Shown piece after piece: positions 56,448-64,000 of a DNA stretch of 64,000 nucleotides. The translations under genes were made by a program, and so were the position numbers. The first letter of the stretch is position 1. The number at the start of each line of letters is the position of its first letter. The notes below the pieces were generated by a model. The model was not told the origin of the DNA. It did no database searches and was given only the letters and a program-made list of their open reading frames with translations. This stretch comes from Paragyromitra xinjiangensis (lineage: Eukaryota; Ascomycota; Pezizomycetes; Pezizales; Discinaceae): NCBI GenBank assembly GCA_038503065.1, contig JBCAMK010000002.1, positions 3,534,001 through 3,598,000 of the forward strand, read 5' to 3'.

Positions 56448-56917
56448 AGCATGGAGGTGTATATGGAGAGGGGGGAGATTGTTCGAAAGTCATTGCGAGG
56501 AAGAATAGTTTGGAGTTTTGGCTTTTTTCTTTCTGTTTTTGGGGGGTTGCATGAACTTGGGCGTACTTGTTTTGCGTACATTGGATTGGAGCATTTTGAA
56601 ACTACGGAGCTCGAGGAGATTGACTTTTGCTTTGTTTTAGCTTGTCGTTTGGGATGGGAGCTTCGTTTGAAATCGTTAATACCCGTGGCTTTGGTGTAGT
56701 TGCTGCTCAGGGATCCTTTATTGAGGAGATTGGCCGTTGTTGCTGTTGTTGCTAGTGTTGTTGTTCTGTATAGGTTGTAATTATAGCGTATAACTTGGCG
56801 GGGACTTCTTGGAGTCTGTACTGTGCTAAAGTAATTTAATTTGTTTACTTCTGGGATATGTGGTCTTGCACGGGTTTGGGTAATCATGAGGTATCACTCG
56901 TGCGATGGGAATTTGAC

Positions 56918-56928
56918 TCGGGGTGATT
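56918..56928 (+). repeat. Target-site duplication, left copy
   Basis: TCGGGGTGATT, identical to 57141-57151, directly adjoins the AAT-repeat end of the SINE. Confidence 0.65.
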
Positions 56929-57140
56929 GTAATAATAATAACAATGCATCATACTCGCAACGAGCCCTAGAGCTATGGCAGCACACTATAAGCATCAGGC
57001 CCCCATTGGGGCATTGGAACTAGGGAAAACCCTTCAGAAACCTAGTCTGACCTAGTAGGTTGGGTATACCGGGGGTGGGAGACACGGAATTCGAACCCAT
57101 AACCTTCCGCTTTGCAACGAAAGGATAGCTAGACAGCCAT
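56929..57140 (-). mobile_element. tRNA-derived SINE (Cys-like head)
   Basis: On the minus strand the element starts with a tRNA-like head. It has an A-box-like TGGCTGTCTAG, an anticodon arm CCTTTCG/CGGAAGG around TTGCAAAG (anticodon GCA, Cys), and a B box GGTTCGAATTC inside a 5-bp T stem, then GTCTCCC. The 5' acceptor strand that should pair with GTCTCCC is missing. A body of about 120 bp follows with no tRNA similarity, and the element ends in a TTATTATTATT tail. Exact 11-bp direct repeats flank it (56918-56928 and 57141-57151). Head, internal pol III promoter, simple-repeat tail and target duplication together define a SINE. No partner LINE was seen in the window. Confidence 0.68.
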
Positions 57141-57151
57141 TCGGGGTGATT
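57141..57151 (+). repeat. Target-site duplication, right copy
   Basis: TCGGGGTGATT, identical to 56918-56928, adjoins the tRNA-like head of the SINE. Confidence 0.65.
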
Positions 57152-60118
57152 ATGGTTCTAAGGGCCTTTTTTTGGTACTTCGTATTCGTAGGGTTCTTTT
57201 TGCTTCCGTTAAAAATTTCCGGGGCTTGTAGCTGCGGGTTGTTCGTATCCCGTGTCTGGTTGGTGACCTCGGGTTCGGTGATAGGTACTTGGACGTGATA
57301 GGGCCCGCAGTGGAAACTAGCTAACAGGTAATCGGCTATATTTGTTAAGAAGTACGCACCGCGTAGTAGCTCTTTGTTCTCCTTTAGCGCTGGAAAAGAC
57401 ATCTATTTGTGCGAGGTAAATTCGTGGGGTGAGTCGAGTATGGTGGGAGAACATGATAATCGCAGGAGGTCGTTAGTGGGGAAGGTATAGTGTTATTGTA
57501 ATACACTAGATAGACGATATATTCTATAATTAAGGGAAGAACATGACCTCGCTTATATAATGTTTTTGCAAAAAATGGCTAGGTTATCTGCAGTGAGAAG
57601 GTAGAATAAAAGTTTCCTCTTTCAATTCCTCTTAGATAAAGTACATGTAGTAATGGGTATCGATATATTTAAACCCTTTGTAAGCTGTGGTAGAGAGAAC
57701 CTTCGTACCCATGGATGTTTGGCTAAACTAAATCATATATGCGTCTAGCTTACGGTCTTTATAAATATCTCGCCACCTCCCCGGTGGGGCTTTTAAGTCC
57801 GGGATTGCCCCGTAATATCCCTATAGATGATATATGGGCTTTAAGAGATTAGAATAAGAGCCAAGCCATGTGATGAGGTTATAAGCTTAAGCATTTCGTT
57901 TGTATTTTGGTATAGGGCAGTCATTCTAATGTAAAGCATCGGATGGGTCATAGGTGTAGAAAGTGTTTTTCCGGAGAAAAAGATTACGTTGTACTTATAT
58001 ATGGAGTAAGTCCACCTTTTCATTGGCTAGCCAAACAATAAAGCTACATGCAATATCACGATCTTGGCTGATTATTCGTATTAAGCCTGGCGGGGTTTGT
58101 GATAATAGGTTATTTACTCGGTACAATAAGATGCGAGAGGATAATAATTAACAGAGTCGACTATAAAAAGGATAGCTACTCCGAAGGCTCTTGATCTTGG
58201 GAGTAATACTTGACCTCTCTTCCACATATCTCGTCAGCGCCAAGGTGTCAGAATATGCTTTTTCTAATGCGGGTACTTGCAGACAAAGAAACTGGTGAAT
58301 GTCTCATGCTTATCCACTGCAGGAATATTACACGCTGTGTGACACTCGTCATATTCAAGCCTTTAAGAAAAAAACCCAGGCACTAGAAGAAGAATACCTA
58401 TTAGTGGTAACGCGATGGTCTCCTTAGCTATTTCGCGAGTCTTCCTTGGGGGCCTTGCTCTGGCATTTGGGTCATCGGCGCCTCGTAGTCAGGCATATTT
58501 CGATCAGGTCGAGAAATCAGATTTGTTCCGTATTTCTAAGATTACAACTGTGGAATGTGAGAGAATGCCGAAAGGGCTCGGGGAGGTGAGCTCAATTGGG
58601 GGATTTTTAGCTTTTAGTCGTATAGGTATCGTTATTACTTGCCTACATGCACTTATCCGATGGTAAATTACATGTAGCTTTGTTATTTCTTGGGCTGATT
58701 TCGAAGCCAACGTGTAGAACAGAGTAGCTGTTGGAGATTTTACAAACGCCGCGGGTATGTTAGCATACATACATGTATACATTTGTTTAAAACTAGTACG
58801 AAGCCTCAATAATGGAGGCGCACGACTTATACGGCTCCGCGGCACATTCTGCTGTTAATTCTGTTTTTATAATTGTCGCGGCTCCTGGGGTATTGAAGTT
58901 TAAGAAAGACGCGGAAAGGGAAAGGTTTGCCCCGTTCCTTTAGTAGTACATGTAGTTAGGTAATTACTCGTAAATGCTGACGCGTATGGCGTAAAAGTAT
59001 GAGATCAAAAGAGGTATCACATTCTCAATAGGATTACGCCACTATTTCTACTAAGCTGAAATTCCAATCTACCTAACACATGACTGTGACTAGTACCGGT
59101 ACCTACATGGTGGCCGATTTTGTTGGTTCCTGGCGTGAAGGCCTTCCATTGGATTTCCAGAAGCTGTACTAGAATGTTGTGGTTTATCGTTCCATACAGG
59201 GGCGAGATAGGCACTGAGGAGCCTCGATTGGTCCATTCGGCGAGCGATCAGTCACTGAGTTATTTGATCCTGAATCGTCTGGAGATGACGGTACACCAAC
59301 CTCTAACATATTTTTCTGTATGAAATTGGGATCGCTTCATGTGTGGAGCAAAAATCGACACCAACGGCGTCAATTGGGTGTTGGCTTTAGGCCTAGATCG
59401 TGGGCTGCAGGGGCGCGCGCTTAGTGGGAGACCACCAACCATCCAAATTTCAACCGCGGTTTGTTTCCCCTCTCTCAGAGTCTCAGCTGGTTGTGCCTCT
59501 TCATAGAGTCCAGTATCTCGGCTTCCACTCTTGGAATCCCTGTCGTGTGAAAACCCCCCCACCATGCATCCATGCATCCCCCCTCCCAAAGGCTGCTGCT
59601 GCTGCCCTACCCAGTCACCCCTCTCTGCAGCTGGTAGCAGTTTCCCCCTCCTCTTGACCCCTCTTCGCTCCAACTATCCTCGCCTCGCTTGTTGGCTCAC
59701 TCCTAGGCTGCTCATCCCCAAAACCCACCTTGCGTCCGCCGCTCCATCCAGCTTTATCATAGTTTCTGCCGTCTTGCCCATCACACCAGTTAGCATCTTA
59801 GTCGACTAGATTCGCTTTTCCCTCGAGAAGGATCCTTCTCTCTCCGCTCGCTCTCTATCTCCTTTTTATTCCTTCTCTCCTCGTGGTGATTTCTTTTTAT
59901 CGTGTACTCTTGGTCTATCCGTCACGTCGTCTCATCTTTGGAGCTTGTCGGAGCGGGCGTCCACAGACTGCAACCATTTATAATACTTTTGTTCCTCGGG
60001 AGGAAATATCTCACAACACTAGAGAAAGACTATTGTTCCGCCCACCTGACTCGGAACAAGCGAAAGTTTATTTATTTCTTTTAGAACCTTTTTAGAAGAA
60101 GCTAAAAAAACACTCAAC

Positions 60119-61864
<1,746 letters not shown>

Positions 61865-64000
61865 TTCGATGCTCGGCTTTTGTTTGTCTTTCAGGACATT
61901 TCTCTGCCATCCCCGCGAGATATCTGGGAAGCTTTTGTCTTTTCTCCTATTTCTTTAAATTATATTAGGGATATTCTTGAGGAGGGGTTTCGGGGGTTGT
62001 TTTCAGGGTTATTGTGGTCAATTTACTGTTTTGCCGGATACAAACAGCAGGCGGGCATGCACGGACCCGGTAGTGGGAATATAGGGTTCTAGGAAAGTAA
62101 AGGATGGCAATTTTTATAGCGTTGACAGCGTTTATTGAGTATTGAGTGAGAGATTGTGGATATGATCAAGTATTTTTCATACAGGAAGTGTGCCAAGCTC
62201 AGGTCGTTATATTTGGGAGCATTGCAAGATAAGCTTGAATTAATAGTTGGTAAGACTAAAATATTTTTTATACATTTGACCCATGCCATTCTCCATTTAG
62301 ATTTCCTTTTTTCCTTATATTGTGCGTCCTTTCAGATTTACCGCCCCACAAGATCTGATAATTTCCTCGTAAGCATGCCCGCATAGCAAAAACGTAGGTG
62401 CCCGGAATTTGATATTATCTTAGGCTGGCTGCCCCGTACTGCACATGCCTAGATAATCGCGCATACGGATATCTTGGCGGTAATATCTTCGGGGAAATCC
62501 TCTACTTCGTGATTTGGTAAAAACATCATCCTAGATCCCTGCAATATTAATAAAGTACACAATGGGAATTTATTGGTATATCATTCTTATTTTAATATCG
62601 AAGCCTTTTTCACTAATTTAATTTCTGCCTGATCTATATGCACGACTATCTACCAACTTAGTATGAATGCTTGCCTATTTTTTTATAGCTACAGATCAAT
62701 TACCACTCATTGAAAATTATTTAGAAGCACAATTAAACCTGGCTACGAACCTTGCTGATGATTACTATTCGACGGGCTTCTGCTTAGATAAGCTGCTGCT
62801 CTTGGATGTAGAAAGGAATTATAAAAGTCAACCAAGAATATGAGGATGGGGCTTAAAGGCGAACTCCAATTATAAGTAATCGTTGATGGAAATGACCGAC
62901 TGCCCCTGGAGACAGTTCCTACAAACTTAGATAGACTCTTCTAAGTTAAAAATCGGCCTACTTCCGCGCTAATGAGCATAGTGTAGTACCTCATTCATTC
63001 TAAGTACCGTCAATTTAAACAAGTAACGAAGTCTAGTAGGTATTCTTCCGATTAACGCGTCGTATGGTGGAGGTGGAGTATCTGATTGTCTTCGTTATGG
63101 AACTGCCTTCCATAATACGTTTCACTATTAAAACCTAGTTTCGCGGACGAAGTGTTTTTATAGCTGTTTCCGCTTTTTAATACTATTTCTAAATGTATCC
63201 ATTTTCTTCTCCTCGTAGTAAGCGATCTCGCTAAACGAAGTTTCCAAGCTCTCGTCATACTCCAGTGCTATCCATCGAAACAAGTAGGCAGAGTACTTAA
63301 ACCTAGATCTGCAAAACCTTCGACGCGAAAAAGCTGTAGTGATCTTGACCATATCGTCATCAGCATATGTTTCATCCTTTTATCTGTAATAAAGTATTTA
63401 GCAGCGGAAACGGAAGCCCAAGAAACCCTAGCCTCAACGAGTGAATCTTTTGAAGGTTGAGGAGATTGATTGGTTGACTTGATAAACGGTAACTTTGGAA
63501 GTGTAATATATGCCTTCGGGCATCGTTGTCAAGCTTGCTGCAGCGATCTTTTGAATGTTTAGATGGGCGGATATATAGAGGCAATAAAGCTGCTCACCAT
63601 GATCCCGATTACACGTATTTTTGATGAGAAGGCTTGTGGTAGGGGTGGTTATGGTGGGACGGGGCGGGATGAGGGCATGCGGGGTTTTGGCAGAGTATAG
63701 TAGGCTCAGGGCTGTATTTTTTTGGTATCGTACGCAAGGAAACAGTCATTCAGGGATCACGTGGGTTTCTTTAGACTTTTATCTACCCTTCATCCTCCGT
63801 CTTCTCCACTACCCCCCACCACACTCTATCCTCCGTCACTTTTACCTTTGACTCTGTATTCCTCCTGTCACGGGACGATATCTAGATATCTAGCCCTCTA
63901 CTCAGCCTTCCTCTTCCTCTTCCTCCTCTTCCTCCTCTTCCTCCTCCTCCTACCACCTTCATACCTAAGATATACACTTACCTTTGTGCCTCACGGTCTT
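61865..64000. other. Right flank, no gene recognised
   Basis: 3' flank of the MAP kinase, then AT-rich DNA with dense stops (62100-63600). After 63600 base composition rises, and a CT tract (63907-63950) near the end looks like the promoter or leader of a gene that begins beyond the window. Confidence 0.5.
63907..63950 (+). repeat. (TTCCTC)n pyrimidine tract
   Basis: Tandem CTT/CCT triplets form a pure pyrimidine run of about 44 bp, typical of fungal core promoters and 5' leaders. Confidence 0.7.

Larger units (their letters stand above)
56448..60118. other. Long intergenic region with a SINE
   Basis: Contains the tRNA-derived element at 56929-57140 and four TACATGTA sites (57642, 58669, 58770, 58947). 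From about 59600 to 60118 the DNA is pyrimidine-rich and probably forms the promoter and long 5' leader of the MAP kinase gene. An 83-aa frame at 58415-58666 begins with a hydrophobic segment but has no other support. Confidence 0.5.

Noticed and set aside
57074..57140. A functional minus-strand tRNA-Cys(GCA)
   Set aside because: The 5' acceptor strand that should pair with GTCTCCC is absent and the anticodon loop has one base too many; the flanking duplications fit a SINE head better.
57052..57402. 116-aa minus-strand frame
   Set aside because: Its C-terminal part is the translated SINE head (a GRLWVRIPCLPP-type reading of tRNA-like sequence), so it is not a separate gene.
58415..58666. 83-aa frame starting with a hydrophobic, signal-like segment
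   Set aside because: No homologue recognised, no cysteine pattern, AT-rich flanks, and such short frames are expected by chance here.

Overview
The window is nuclear DNA from a filamentous ascomycete (Pezizomycotina). The evidence is short spliceosomal introns (about 46-90 bp, GTRNGT donors, CTAAC/CTGAC-type branch sites), fungal versions of MED1, TOM70, SOM1, COX9 and an ISWI remodeller, a cell-wall-integrity MAP kinase with TEY, and long gene-free AT-rich stretches holding degenerate repeats. The low gene density and the C-to-T/G-to-A differences between repeat copies suggest a genome exposed to RIP. A Pezizomycetes-like lineage is my guess only; I cannot place the species.

Layout. 1-3.1 kb: repeat-rich DNA with a 177-bp TIR element and one arm of a 45-bp inverted repeat. 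3.3-6.4 kb: F-box/zinc-finger gene (+). 7.4-8.7 kb: DUF4419 gene (+). 9.8-11.8 kb: MED1 (-). 15.5-16.4 kb: U1 snRNP C (+), with a 6-nt exon. 17.4 kb: an orphan exon-like fragment. 19.4-21.5 kb: TOM70 (-). 23.0-23.4 kb: SOM1 (+). 23.8-26.6 kb: a minisatellite and an apparently intact MULE transposase with a SWIM finger. 27.1-29.0 kb: divergent TAF8 (-) and COX9 (+). 31.1-33.7 kb: divergent RING protein (-) and mitochondrial TPR protein (+). 35.6-36.6 kb: single-pass surface protein (-). 38.9-40.5 kb: RACK1 (+), whose largest intron carries a U24-like box C/D snoRNA. 42.8-44.0 kb: DUF218 membrane protein (-). 44.3 kb: a foldback repeat. 48.4-54.3 kb: divergent DUF4588/HAPSTR1-like gene (-) and ISWI ATPase (+). 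54.8-56.4 kb: phospholipase D-like protein (+). 56.9-57.15 kb: a tRNA-derived SINE with target-site duplications (-). 60.1-61.9 kb: Slt2/MpkA-type MAP kinase (+). 62-64 kb: no gene recognised.

The genes are mostly conserved housekeeping functions: RNA polymerase II transcription (MED1, TAF8, ISWI), splicing (U1-C), translation and signalling (RACK1, MAPK), and mitochondrial biogenesis (TOM70, SOM1, COX9, the TPR protein, all between 19 and 34 kb). No biosynthetic cluster, defence system or CRISPR array was seen. The most notable items are the U24 snoRNA nested in RACK1, the SINE, a series of very small coding exons (6, 11, 12, 20 and 24 nt, plus a first exon with 4 coding nt), and at least 13 copies of the palindrome TACATGTA in non-coding DNA. 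Exon boundaries were placed by hand from splice signals, reading frame and family alignment; none was checked by transcripts.
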